From Stentor roeselii (taxonomy: Eukaryota; Ciliophora; Heterotrichea; Heterotrichida; Stentoridae): a stretch of 33,315 nt of DNA. Made by a program: the position numbers and the translations under genes. Location: the NCBI GenBank assembly GCA_006503475.1, contig RSEH01000373.1, positions 1-33,315 of the forward strand, written 5' to 3'. The stretch's first letter is position 1. The number at the start of each line of letters is the position of its first letter. Below are positions 10,949 to 21,118 of this stretch, piece after piece. The notes under the pieces are model-generated. The model saw nothing but the letters and a program-made list of their open reading frames with translations, had not been told where the DNA came from and did not search any database.

Positions 10949-11091
10949 CAAGTAAGCAAACCAAACTATCCAAGAAAAGTGATTTTTCTTTAATCCTGTG
11001 AACAATTTCAATCCTCTTATCAAGTAAGCAAACCAAACTATCCAAGAAAAGTGATTTTTCTTTAATCCTGTGAACAATTTCAATCCTCTTA
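10949..11091. repeat. Perfect 72-bp tandem duplication
   Basis: Two adjacent, essentially identical copies, 10949-11020 and 11021-11091, begin CAAGTAAGCAAACCAAACTA and end in CAATCCTCTTA. The unit is 24 codons. On the minus strand both copies are read without a stop as part of a 62-codon frame (10917-11105), while the plus strand has a TGA in the main frame. The near absence of differences shows it is recent compared with the decay around it. Confidence 0.9.
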
Positions 11092-12000
11092 AACAGATCG
11101 GACAATCTTGAAGCTAAACTGGGAAAGTATAATCAAACTATTCACAATAATTTTAATAAAAACCTCATCAAACTGAACAAATTCACCCAAGACCTTCAAC
11201 ATTAGCTCAACACAATGATTGCCTGCTGTTTTTTCCATGAACAGCGAACTTGAAAGTTTCGGATCATTTTCGTTCAGTTTAAAAGTTCGTAATATTGGCT
11301 CAGGAAACGTTAAGAGACCTTCAAGTCCTTCCTACACCGTATTCGTATGTTCTACAAATAGGGCAAAGTAAAGTTCCATCGGCGAACTGGGCATTGTTGA
11401 TCTGATGTTTTTTCTTGTTTTAACTTTTCTGATGACGGGAAGAGTTTTGATTTGGATTCCGTATAATTTATCCTGGCTTCCTGATAAGATACGACTGAAT
11501 TGAACTCTTTGGTACATGACAAACTCATTGCCTGAATAAAAATCAGGTGAAAGTTTTTTTCACTTTTTAGAGAACTGACTGCAAAAACTTGCATAGAGTT
11601 GTTTGTGATAATCAAGTCTTCGAAATTTCTGAAAAACCTCAAATAGCGAGCTCCTCATCAATGATAAATTTATCGAAAGTCATCAATTTTATGAGCTTGC
11701 CCTCTTTATTACTCTGGTAGACTTATGAAGAAGTCAGATTTTTCACTTATGAGGCTTTGATATCTGCTGAATAACAGATACAGAGTCTCTACCTTGATAA
11801 AGGTTGAAACAAAAGGAATACAAGAAAAAGTATTAGGCAACTTAGAAAGTCGGAATTCTCAGAAGTTTTTGCAGGGATTGAAGGACAAACTTGAAATTAA
11901 TACGATTTACCTCTGAAATTGAAAGAATTTTTCAATTGTTTGAGTTTGAAGAATTGAATGAGTATGTATTAATATATTAATTAGTTATAATTGACTAGGA
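11092..12000. other. Degenerate, formerly coding stretch
   Basis: Plus-strand codons from about 11090 to 11200 read a possible helical piece including LEAKLGKYNQTIHNNFNKN. From 11300 to 11960 stops occur about as often as chance predicts for this composition, so a frame that looks protein-like when stops are ignored is not supported. Minus-strand frames of 61 and 96 codons (11332-11642) overlap one another and have no recognisable content. Confidence 0.3.
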
Positions 12001-13537
12001 AATAATCAAATAGTGGATTTTACAAAATTCAGTGAAACCTATGATCATACTCTCGAGTAAATTTTTAATGCATGATAAAACTGCTGATGCCTATTAGAAC
12101 ATAAACTCAAGTACTTCTTCTATATATTAAAATAAAAACTTCATTTAAATAACTTCACTTCCGATGGAATTTCTAATTATAAAATAATCATTTTCTTAAA
12201 ATTCAACAATTATTACTGACCTGGAGATTTTCATCAGTAAATTATAATTCAGTTTAATTAGAATTATGGAATACATCCATTACATATTTAAAAGAAGTAT
12301 CAAAAGTGATATTCTCTATTGTCACAACGATTGTTTGGTTCTTTCCTCCACTGAACATCAAGCAAACTTGGATCGTTCAATCTTGAACTACTGATTAAGA
12401 AAATCTCAAGGTTTAATATTTGACATCAATTATTTGTTCTGATTTGGAATGGGACTTAATTCGAAAAAGTTTGGGCTAAGATTTCTAGAGAGCAAATATT
12501 TTTTATTCTCATGCTGGATTATTTTATGTGAGCAAGAATTCTTAATTGATTGGAAAATACTTAATGTATAAGGATTTAATTGAATAGCTGATTAATTTAT
12601 GTTGAAGGAATGTCTGTGATTTAGTCTTATCATCGATTTTCTGAAACTTTTCTTTGTTTATGCCTATTTAGTTGATTAATTATAAAGTTTATTAGGAAAA
12701 ATCATTTCATATCCTAATATTCTAGCAAAATTAATAATAAATTCTAATTATTTACAACAAGTTTTATAGTTTAACTCCAAATGATTTAATATTGACACAA
12801 TATTTATTGTTATACTTTTAAATTTAAATTGCATTTCAGTGTGTGCACTGTGCATTTTTATCATTTTGAAAATAGGAAAATGTTAAAATGAATTAGAAAA
12901 AGCAATTAGGAAAAAAAATTATTATACTTAGGCAAATTTTAAGTAGACAGAAATTGAATATATATTTTTGAATTAGATCTAATTAGTTTTCAAAAGGACA
13001 TTCATATTTTTAGGAAAATAAAAGCTTAAAATTAATCATTACATAATAGTTTTGGATGATTTATTGTAAACTAAATGTAATTTAAACATTCATGATTATT
13101 TTATATCACATACTTAATCAAAAACTAAAAGACCTGCTTCTTGAGCAAATATAAACTTATTATACCAAAAATAGCAGTAATATTGCTCTATATAAACATA
13201 TGATTTAAAAGGTTCAATAAATCCAATAAAGCTTTTCTTAAGGTAATTTTTTTCAAATTTTGATTCATGTTGAATACTTCGAATGTGAAGAAATAAAATA
13301 TAATTTTAAATAATCTTCAAAACATAGAACTCTATCATGATAGTCATCGTAAAGTCTTCGATTTCTGTCATCTCTGTAAATACCTTTCAACCTAGGTTAA
13401 GTTCATCCAAGAAATAATTTAAATCTATTAATATCTGGAAATAGGCAAAATTTAAATACTTAAACAGATCTCATATCACATATTTTAAAAAGTATATGAA
13501 CATTCTTTTAATAGACATAATGCCTAGATTTTATTTA
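12001..13537. other. Very AT-rich non-coding stretch
   Basis: All frames are closed within a few tens of codons. I see no tRNA, rRNA, array or strong repeat. Confidence 0.5.
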
Positions 13538-13693
13538 TTTACAAGAATGAATCCTCTTCATCATAATCACTAACGATTTCTACGATATTAAGGATCAAAA
13601 TTAGTTTTTTTTCCTTATTATTAAATTTACAAGAATTTATACTATTCATTTATAATCACTAACTAATTCCCTAATACTAAGAATTAAAATAAG
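13538..13693. repeat. Imperfect tandem duplication, 88-bp period
   Basis: The segment starting TTTACAAGAAT and continuing through ATAATCACTAAC, a TTCY block, ATAYTAAG and ATCAAAAT or ATTAAAAT occurs at 13538-13605 and again at 13626-13693. I estimate about 70 percent identity, so this is an old duplication. Confidence 0.6.
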
Positions 13694-13724
13694 GTCTTTC
13701 ATAATAATATTAGATTTTTATGTG

Positions 13725-13845
13725 CTTAAGTTAGGAAAGTCTTTCTTGGCACGAAAGAATTTTCCATCCATATCTGAATAGGATCTAATTATTAGCACCG
13801 TTATGCGCTAATATCATCGGAATTATTAAATTATTTTACTTTATC
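13725..13845. other. Two adjacent imperfect hairpins
   Basis: First, GGAAAGTCTTTC and GAAAGAATTTTCC (about 13734-13764) can pair around TTGGCAC with one bulge. Second, TTAGC and GCTAA flank ACCGTTATGC about 30 bases downstream. They may be part of an unrecognised RNA or an old element end; no boundary can be set. Confidence 0.25.
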
Positions 13846-14060
13846 AATATTGAATTAATTAAATAAATTTTAAATTAAAGTGTTCTGACCTAAATATATG
13901 GATAGGTTTCAATATCACTGAAATCATTATGATTATTGAATTAAGTTTATATACTGATTATATATCAAATCCTTATCTAATTAAAATAAATACTTTATGC
14001 GCATGGTGGATAACTATCGATTATATAGGTCCTTAAAATTCTAACAATCTGTCTATATTT

Positions 14061-14768
14061 CATTTTTAATCCATTTTGGGTATTGGACATTATATACATA
14101 ATGGATTTATATTATATATAAGGCCTACATTTTTTGGCTACAAATTTTTGAACCAAAATTAATTATTCAAAGATCTATCTTTTTTATAATACTCCTACAT
14201 TTTTAGGGAAATTTATGATTGAATATCAAGTGAAGTATTTACAAGTATACTTGTTGGAGCGAGTCATCGTTGATGTAGTGTGAAAATGAGTAAAAACTTC
14301 ACAAAGCATTTCTAAAAATATCTAAGCATAATAGCTGATTAGTTAAGTAGTTTAATTCAATTAGATAAAGTTTTTGCTAATATTTCAACTTTTAGATATT
14401 TAATATTCAGAAAATTTCGCAAAAATTATATTATGATTGATAAATTTGTTTTATTTTTGGATATTAATGAATCGACCAGGAATCGAATCCTAAATGCATG
14501 TCATTATGCACTTGATAATTAAATATATACAATTACTAATACTGCAGAAATAATTTTAAACAGACGAGAAATAGAAATGATTTTCTTCAATATGGTAGGA
14601 AAAGTCGACTTAAACCAAATGATTCAAAAATGCAGAATGAATATAAAAAATTAGATCAATTTTCCTTTACTCTAATAAATAAGTCCAAAACCTAAATCGA
14701 TATCAAATATAGCTTTAATATTTAAATATAGAATATATAAATGTCCAATACCCAATAGACTAAAAATA
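14061..14768. mobile_element. Inverted-repeat element of about 0.7 kb containing R1 copy 2
   Basis: The left end (14061-14096) reads CATTTTTAATCCATTTTGGG followed by TATTGGACATTATATA. The reverse complement of the right end (14734-14768) reads TATTTTTAGTCTATTGGGTA followed by TTGGACATTTATATA. These 35-36-bp inverted ends agree at about 80 percent, with TTGGGTATTGGACAT identical. The interior has no open frame of note and includes R1 copy 2. A non-autonomous, MITE-like transposon fits; in a ciliate germline genome an internally eliminated sequence would be an alternative. I could not define a convincing target-site duplication. Confidence 0.5.
14139..14312. repeat. Dispersed repeat R1, copy 2
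   Basis: Homologous to the first 176 bases of the window in the same orientation. Here it lies just inside the left end of the inverted-repeat element, suggesting the repeat is the element's internal sequence. Confidence 0.7.
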
Positions 14769-15022
14769 GTAGACCTAATGTGTTATTTAAAAAGTATAAA
14801 TGATTTTGACTATTTTTAAACTTTTAAGCATAAAAATCCAGAAAAGTTGAAATATCCTTGATTTTTAGAATAAGAATTATTAAATTTTGAATCTGAAGTG
14901 CTGAAGAGATGATAAGGATTATCTTAAACAAAAATTATTTTGAATATTGGATTATAAATATAGACAATAGCTCTAGTTTAAGGTTCTTTGATGTAAATTG
15001 ACTAAAAGAATATCTAATAAAT

Positions 15023-18000
15023 ATGGCTCAAGAGGTTTTGCTAGATAAAGGCAACAGGAATGCCATGAATCAGAGCAAAATTGAAGACCAAATTAAAGTA
15101 AATTCTTATCAAAACATAAGAAAATCTACTGATGAATATATTTTAAATACAATTGATCAATATTTCAAATTTGAAGCTAAAGGAGATTTTGAAATAGGAA
15201 GACAGAAAGGCAAAGTTACTTCAGTTGCTTTTTCTCCAGATGGAAAGCTTATCGCAAGTTGTTCAAAAGGTGACAGCATCAAAGTTTGGAACTGGCAGGA
15301 AAATCGAGAAGAATTCACTCTTAATAGCGATTCAATAGTTGCACAATCAGTTGCGTTTTCACCTGACGGAAACTCTCTCGCGAGTTCATTTGATGATTTC
15401 AGTATCAAACTGTGGAATTTACAGGAGAAGCGAGAAAAATTCAGTCTCAAAGGCCATTCAGATTCAATTAATTCAATTGCGTACTCTCCGGATGGAAAGC
15501 TTCTCGCTAGTGGATCTAAGGACAATACTATCAGAGTTTGGAATTTGGAGTTGCAGAAAGAAGAGTTCATCCTCAATGGCCATTCAAATTCTGTTAATTC
15601 AGTTGGATTTTCTACTGATGGAACGCTTCTTGCAAGTGGATCTAATGACAAAAGTATAAAAATTTGGAATATTCAGGATCGACAAGAAGAATACACTCTT
15701 AAAGGTAGTACTTTTCCTTTTAATTCAGTTTTTTTTTCCCCTGATAGAAAGTTTATAGCAACTGGTAATGGCAACAACGTCGAAATTTGGAGTTTACATG
15801 ATAAAAAAAAGGAAATAACTTTCAGTGTCCATCAAAAGGTTATAACTTCGGTTGTATTTTCTCCGGATGGAAAGCTTCTTGCTAGTGGATCTTCTGATAT
15901 CATAAAAATTTGGAATTTCAAAGAGAAGCGAGAAGAGTTCAATTTATACAAAAAATCAGACTTTGTAAATTCCATTGTTTTTTCTCCAGATAGCAAGTTC
16001 CTCGCAAGTGGGTCTGATGAAAGTATAATGATTTGGAATTTGCAGGAGGAGCGAGAAGATTTTACTCTGTATAATTATTCTTCTGCTTACTCTATTGCTG
16101 TATCTCCGAATGGACAACATCTTGCGAGTTCATCGTATCAAAATATAAAAATTTGGAGTTTGTTGCTGAATAAAGAATTATTTACTCTCCAAGGCCATAA
16201 ATCTACTATAAACTCAGTTAGGTTTTCTCCGAATGGGATGCTACTAGCCAGTGGTTCTGATGACAAGACAATAAAAATTTGGGATTGGAAGAAACAAAAA
16301 GAAATATTAGTTCTATCAGAGAATTTAGATAAAGTACTCTCAGTTGATTTTTCTCCAGATGGGAAGTTTCTTGTAAGCGGATCTCATGACAAAAGTATCA
16401 AAGTTTGGAATTTGCAGAATACAAAAGAAGAATTTACTCTCAATGGCCACTCATCCGATGTTTACTCTGTTGTGTTTTCTCCTGATGGCAAGTATATCGC
16501 TAGTGGATCTTCCGACAAGAGCATCAAAATTTGGAATATTGAGCAAAAGAAAGAAGAATTCCCTCTCAATTGTCATTCATCTTATGTTTGTTCAGTTGTG
16601 TTTTCTTTTGATGGAAAATACATCTTAAGTGCATCTTCCGACAAGGTTAGTGTTTTGAATATTCAGCAGAAGCGAGAAGAATACACTATTAATGGCTCTG
16701 TAATAGCTGTCTTTTCTCCGAAGGCGGACTTTATTGCACTTGGGTCTGAATGCATCAAAGTATGGAATGTGCAGGATAAAAGAGTAGAATTCACTCTCAG
16801 AGGTCACTCAGAGAAAATAAAATCACTAGTGTTTACTCCGAATGGAAAGTTTCTCATAAGTGGATCTTATGATAAGAATATAAAACTTTGGAATATGCAA
16901 GGGAAACATGAAGAAATCAGTCTTATCGGACATTCATTTAAAGAAACCTCAGTTATGTTTTCTCCTGATGGAAAGTTTCTCGCGAGTGGATCTGCAGACA
17001 ATAACATCAAGATTTGGAATTTAGAGAAAAAACAAGAAGAATTCACTCTTATTGGGCATTCAAGTTGGGTAAAATCAGTTTCTTTTTCCGTGGATGGAAA
17101 TTTTCTTGTAAGTGGATCTCATGACAATAGTATCAAAGTTTGGAATTTGCAGAATAAACAAGAAGAATTTACTCTCAATGGCCACTCATCTAAGGTTAAC
17201 TCTGTTGTGTGTTCTCCTGATGGCAAGTATATCGCTAGTGGATCTTCCGACAACAGCATCAAAATTTGGAATATTGAGCAAAGGCGAGAAGAATTTACGC
17301 TCAATGGCCATGGACGTGATGTTTGGTCAGTTGTTTTTTCTTATGACGGAATGTTTCTTGCAAGTGGATCGTGGGACTCAAAGGTTATAATTTGGAATCT
17401 AAATAAAAAACAAATCGAGTCCACTCTCTTAGACCACACATCTATGGTAAACTCAGTTAAGTTTTCTCCGAATGGACAGTTTCTTGCAAGTGGATCTGCA
17501 GACAAAAGCATTAAAATCTGGAACCTTAATCAAAATCGAGTTGAATTTACCCTTGATTGCCATTCAGAATATATATGGTCTGTTGCATTTTCTCCTGATG
17601 GAAAATATCTTGCTAGTGGATCTGAAGCCATCAAACTTTGGAATTTACAAGAGAAGCGAGAAGAATTTATACTTAATTTGGACTTAAAATTTGTCCATTC
17701 TATTGCATTTTCTCTTGATGGAAAGTTTCTTGCATGTGGATCTGAAGGAAGTGGCATCAAAGTATGGAATTTGCAAGAAAAACTTGAAGAATATACACTT
17801 AGTGAACAACCGAATACTAAACCTATTGACAATATAGTTTTAGATAATGCTTCTGTCACAGTTATTCAAAATGGCACAATAAAAAAAATCGCATTCGACT
17901 ATTCTATAATTCATGCAGAAATATCAACTGACTTTATATGTTTAGTAGTCCAAACAGTTTCTGGCTTCGAAGTCTATGATTTAGAATATAATGAGATTAT

Positions 18001-19957
18001 ACAGTATTTTTCGATACTTAAGTATGAAGGTTCACATTTAATCATTGAATATGATTCAAGAAAATTCGAGTTCATGCTATCAAAGACACTATTAATGAAT
18101 CCTCGAACAATCGAACTACTGAATTACCAAAAAAAGCATAACGAGATCTTTGAAATTTCGAAATTTGATATTAATGCAAACTTACAAAAATGCAGATATT
18201 ATAAAGAATACTATCAACATAAAGCGAACTATTTATGTGTTATTTATTATATGAGAGAAGATAAGCTTTCAATGATACCTATTCAGAAATATTATAAAGT
18301 ACTAATCAATAATTACTTTCAAACACTCCTACATCTGCAATCCTATAAAGGCAATGAAATCGAATTAAAAAAGCTGTTGGTCCCTAATCAAAAAGTTGAA
18401 ATCATTCAAGACTGCTATGGTAAATCGCCTATATTTTATGCTATTAAGAAAAAACATTTAAAATGTGCAGAAATATTCTTAAAATATTTTATTGAATCTA
18501 AATTCTATAATGACGACTTTCTATATACCCAATTATCTAAACTTGAAAATGATTTTTTTCTGATAATTGAAACTTCATTTAAAGAACTTCCCAAATTCCT
18601 TGAAAAGTTTATATTCCAAAATGACTATAAAATGATTTCTGAAAATATCCCATTACCAAAAAAACATGTTAAAGCTAGCAATAATTTTAATTTTTTGGAT
18701 TTCGAAAATATAGGAAACAATAATGAAAGCACTGGTATAGTTCCATCACTAATAAAACGTTTTGCTGTACCTCTGTGGCTCATTCCATATTCGATAAAAA
18801 ATATAGAATTACTTGAATCAATAAATTCATGCACAAATACTAAAATATATGAAAATTTAATAATAAAAACAATAATCGACTATAATTGGGATCAAATTCT
18901 AAACTGGCTTCGATTGTATTCGCTTGTATCTTTTTTAGCAATAATTTTGTTTACATTGTTTATAGTAAATGGAAGAAATAATTTATGGTACCTGGTGTCC
19001 TTTATTATTTGCTATTTGATTCTATTTTCATGGGAATTACTACAAATATATACATTGAAGGGAAATTATTTTCAAGATCCTTTGAACTATATAGATATAT
19101 TAATGCCTTGTCTAGCCAGTTATTGGTTAATTGCAGCCTTATTCGAGTTTACATCAATTTATGAAGAATATTTGCTATGTCTCTTTCTCTTAATCAGAGG
19201 AATTTACTCATTTAGAATAATGGATGGTACAAGATATTACCTAAAACTTATTTTTTATGCACTAGGAAGCATCAAATATTTCTTAATGATCTTCTTCTAC
19301 TCAAATTTTGTATTCACAATTTTGATATATATAGCAAATAGAAATCAGTGTGATTTCGGTGATATTTGGGTTAAAACATGGAAACTATTTTTTACTGGAG
19401 AGCATGACCAGGGAGATGATTTAAACTCTATAGTTATTTACTCAACAATTATTGCTGCGACAATCTTGAATGTGATTTTAATGTTAAATCTCCTCATTTC
19501 GATTTTAGGAGATACTTATGACTTATTTATGCTTGAAAAAAACGTTTATAATTATAAGGAAAAACTCGAAGCATGCATCGAAATCCAAAAAACATTAGTA
19601 TGGAATAAACGCCATGGAAAAAAGGTCTTTTTGCAGATACTTTGCAGAGCCTTTCAAGAAAATGAAGAAACACAAAATGAAGACTGGCAAGGCAAAATTC
19701 TTTATGCAGAAAAGAGACAAGAAAAAAGAATTGAAGAACTTACGATAACTCAAAAAGAAATCCAACTTAATATTGAAAGTAAGATCATAGAAAATGCAGC
19801 TGGACTAGAGAGTAAGATTTCGGGAGTAGAAAGCAAGATTTCTGATGTAGAAAGCAAGGTTTCTGGAGTGGAGAGCAAAGTTTCTGGAGTGGAAACTAAA
19901 ATTGTGAGCCTTGATGAAAAGATTATTGAAATCTTGAATATTATCAAAAATAAATAA
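15023..19957 (+). CDS. Gene D: 21-blade WD40 / TRP-like channel fusion
   Basis: An intronless 1644-residue protein. Residues 1-62 are a non-repeat leader ending in GDFEIG. Residues 63-927 hold 21 WD40 blades by my count, enough for three seven-bladed propellers, each about 41 residues with S-V-x-F-S-P-D-G-K, A-S-G-S-x-D-x-S-I-K-I-W-N and E-E-F-T-L-x-G-H-S. A linker follows, with an ankyrin-like repeat near 1133 (GKSPIFYAIKKKHLKCAEIF). Six membrane segments lie at about 1295, 1321, 1356, 1382, 1417 and 1470, with a pore loop before the sixth containing WKLFFTGEHDQGDD. The sixth helix ends LNLLISILGDTYD, the hallmark of TRP and polycystin channels. Residues 1560-1644 form a coiled coil with repeated S-G-V-E-S-K heptads. 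The product should be a membrane cation channel with a very large cytosolic N-terminal array. The ATG follows CTAATAAAT and the stop is TAA. A paralogue's tail lies at 33223-33315. Confidence 0.93.
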   Translation: MAQEVLLDKGNRNAMNQSKIEDQIKVNSYQNIRKSTDEYILNTIDQYFKFEAKGDFEIGRQKGKVTSVAFSPDGKLIASCSKGDSIKVWNWQENREEFTLNSDSIVAQSVAFSPDGNSLASSFDDFSIKLWNLQEKREKFSLKGHSDSINSIAYSPDGKLLASGSKDNTIRVWNLELQKEEFILNGHSNSVNSVGFSTDGTLLASGSNDKSIKIWNIQDRQEEYTLKGSTFPFNSVFFSPDRKFIATGNGNNVEIWSLHDKKKEITFSVHQKVITSVVFSPDGKLLASGSSDIIKIWNFKEKREEFNLYKKSDFVNSIVFSPDSKFLASGSDESIMIWNLQEEREDFTLYNYSSAYSIAVSPNGQHLASSSYQNIKIWSLLLNKELFTLQGHKSTINSVRFSPNGMLLASGSDDKTIKIWDWKKQKEILVLSENLDKVLSVDFSPDGKFLVSGSHDKSIKVWNLQNTKEEFTLNGHSSDVYSVVFSPDGKYIASGSSDKSIKIWNIEQKKEEFPLNCHSSYVCSVVFSFDGKYILSASSDKVSVLNIQQKREEYTINGSVIAVFSPKADFIALGSECIKVWNVQDKRVEFTLRGHSEKIKSLVFTPNGKFLISGSYDKNIKLWNMQGKHEEISLIGHSFKETSVMFSPDGKFLASGSADNNIKIWNLEKKQEEFTLIGHSSWVKSVSFSVDGNFLVSGSHDNSIKVWNLQNKQEEFTLNGHSSKVNSVVCSPDGKYIASGSSDNSIKIWNIEQRREEFTLNGHGRDVWSVVFSYDGMFLASGSWDSKVIIWNLNKKQIESTLLDHTSMVNSVKFSPNGQFLASGSADKSIKIWNLNQNRVEFTLDCHSEYIWSVAFSPDGKYLASGSEAIKLWNLQEKREEFILNLDLKFVHSIAFSLDGKFLACGSEGSGIKVWNLQEKLEEYTLSEQPNTKPIDNIVLDNASVTVIQNGTIKKIAFDYSIIHAEISTDFICLVVQTVSGFEVYDLEYNEIIQYFSILKYEGSHLIIEYDSRKFEFMLSKTLLMNPRTIELLNYQKKHNEIFEISKFDINANLQKCRYYKEYYQHKANYLCVIYYMREDKLSMIPIQKYYKVLINNYFQTLLHLQSYKGNEIELKKLLVPNQKVEIIQDCYGKSPIFYAIKKKHLKCAEIFLKYFIESKFYNDDFLYTQLSKLENDFFLIIETSFKELPKFLEKFIFQNDYKMISENIPLPKKHVKASNNFNFLDFENIGNNNESTGIVPSLIKRFAVPLWLIPYSIKNIELLESINSCTNTKIYENLIIKTIIDYNWDQILNWLRLYSLVSFLAIILFTLFIVNGRNNLWYLVSFIICYLILFSWELLQIYTLKGNYFQDPLNYIDILMPCLASYWLIAALFEFTSIYEEYLLCLFLLIRGIYSFRIMDGTRYYLKLIFYALGSIKYFLMIFFYSNFVFTILIYIANRNQCDFGDIWVKTWKLFFTGEHDQGDDLNSIVIYSTIIAATILNVILMLNLLISILGDTYDLFMLEKNVYNYKEKLEACIEIQKTLVWNKRHGKKVFLQILCRAFQENEETQNEDWQGKILYAEKRQEKRIEELTITQKEIQLNIESKIIENAAGLESKISGVESKISDVESKVSGVESKVSGVETKIVSLDEKIIEILNIIKNK
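19802..19903 (+). repeat. 21-bp tandem repeats encoding coiled-coil heptads
   Basis: About five units of the form GTAGAAAGCAAGATTTCTGG encode seven-residue repeats S-G-V-E-S-K-I/V inside gene D, with hydrophobic residues at heptad spacing. The homologous tail at 33223-33315 shows GTAGAAAACAAG units too, so the array is shared and may vary in copy number between paralogues. Confidence 0.8.
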
Positions 19958-20534
19958 TCTAGATAGTCTACTACAATGATCAAATCCACTCAAATCTCTC
20001 AGTGTTTTTAGTTAGCTTTATATTAAGGCTATTATAATTCCGTAAGATTCTTCAGTTTTGTTCACTTTACTCAGATTTTTTCTGGAGCGAAGCCCTCTCT
20101 ATACTTGAAGATATGGATATTAGAGAATTATACTTCACTTTACCTTTAGGATTCGCATTTGGATGACTAGATAGTGATTTTTGTTGCCTTTTTAATCAAT
20201 ATGAAGTGGGTATATTTGTCTACTTTATGAAAAGACGGTTTTCATCATATTCTATATAAGAAATTGCTTTCAAGCATATTAATTGATAGAAATTTTATAA
20301 AAATTAGATTTCTTTAATTTATTTTTCAGTATATATATTATATTATTGAAATAAATTATTAATTCTAAATATGAATAGAGTAAAGACTGAGAATATGCAT
20401 ATCCGGATCGTTTTATAGTATTAGTTTTATTTTCTTCAGGCTTTTTAGAGAGATCTGGTTCAGTCGGGTTGATGGGGATTGATATGGAACTTAAAAGAAA
20501 ATAATGATCTATCAGATGATAAACAAGCCTTTAA
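19958..20534. other. Intergenic stretch downstream of gene D
   Basis: AT-rich, with no sustained frame and no homology to the sequence that follows the paralogous channel stop at 33223. That lack of similarity after the shared TAA supports TAA as the genuine stop. Confidence 0.5.
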
Positions 20535-20747
20535 AATAACCTCTCGAATTTTCACGATGAGAATATAAACGAAAATTACTTTACAACATTTGGCGAAAAA
20601 TGCTACTGGGTCAGTATTTTTGGACTTGGAAAGTTATTTTTGATTAATAAATTATCAAAATTAGATATCTCGGCATATTCAGATGAAACAGAAGAATCAG
20701 TTTTAGTTAGAAACTCGAAACAAAATATTGAAAAGTTCTTTTTTTGA
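20535..20747 (+). pseudogene. Coding-like fragment, 70 codons, unidentified
   Basis: An open frame between TAA and TGA reads DENINENYFTTFGEKCYWV, then SIFGLGKLFLINKLSKLDIS and SDETEESVLVRNS. It has no in-frame ATG at a plausible position and no recognised domain. The composition looks protein-like. It may be an exon of a decayed gene, with further pieces in other frames around 20440-20530. Confidence 0.3.
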
Positions 20748-21118
20748 TCAATAAATAAATTTTTTAAGCTACTTTCTTTCCTTTATATGATAAAGCATGT
20801 ATAATTGTATAATAGTAATTATTGATTAATATATTGTGATATTGAGGTTTAGATATGACCGAAAGCTGATCTTTTCTCATGTAATTAAGAATATATAATA
20901 ATTCATATTATGCTGATAGTATTCTTTATTGTAATATTCTATAAAATTTGTATCGATATCATATTTTGATGTATTATTTCATCATTTTCTAAATCATAGA
21001 TATCAAATCCATATGATGTCTGGATAAGTAAGTATTTAATTGTTTGTTGATATTTCTGCATTTAATATATAATAATTGAATACGACTATTCTAATAATTT
21101 TATCTGATAGGTTTTTGT

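Noticed and set aside
11300-11960. Continuous protein if TAA/TAG = Gln and TGA = Trp
   Set aside because: It reads plausibly, but about 14 stops in some 215 codons is what chance predicts for this base composition, so the frame carries no evidence of coding.
14465-14530. tRNA-like sequence on the minus strand (GGATTCGATTCC)
   Set aside because: A T-arm-like motif and a short stem are present, but loop sizes are wrong, and no D-arm or matching acceptor stem can be found.
15157-17859. Minus- and alternative-frame open frames inside gene D (for example 164 codons at 15157-15651)
   Set aside because: They mirror the WD40 repeat periodicity of gene D and are shadows of a repetitive coding strand.
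3455-19957. A ciliate code with TAA/TAG as glutamine for all genes
   Set aside because: Genes A and D together have over 2200 codons and many Gln, all CAA/CAG. The D tail and its paralogue end at the same TAA and diverge after it. Widespread recoding is therefore unlikely in the intact genes, though gene C and the decayed regions leave some doubt.
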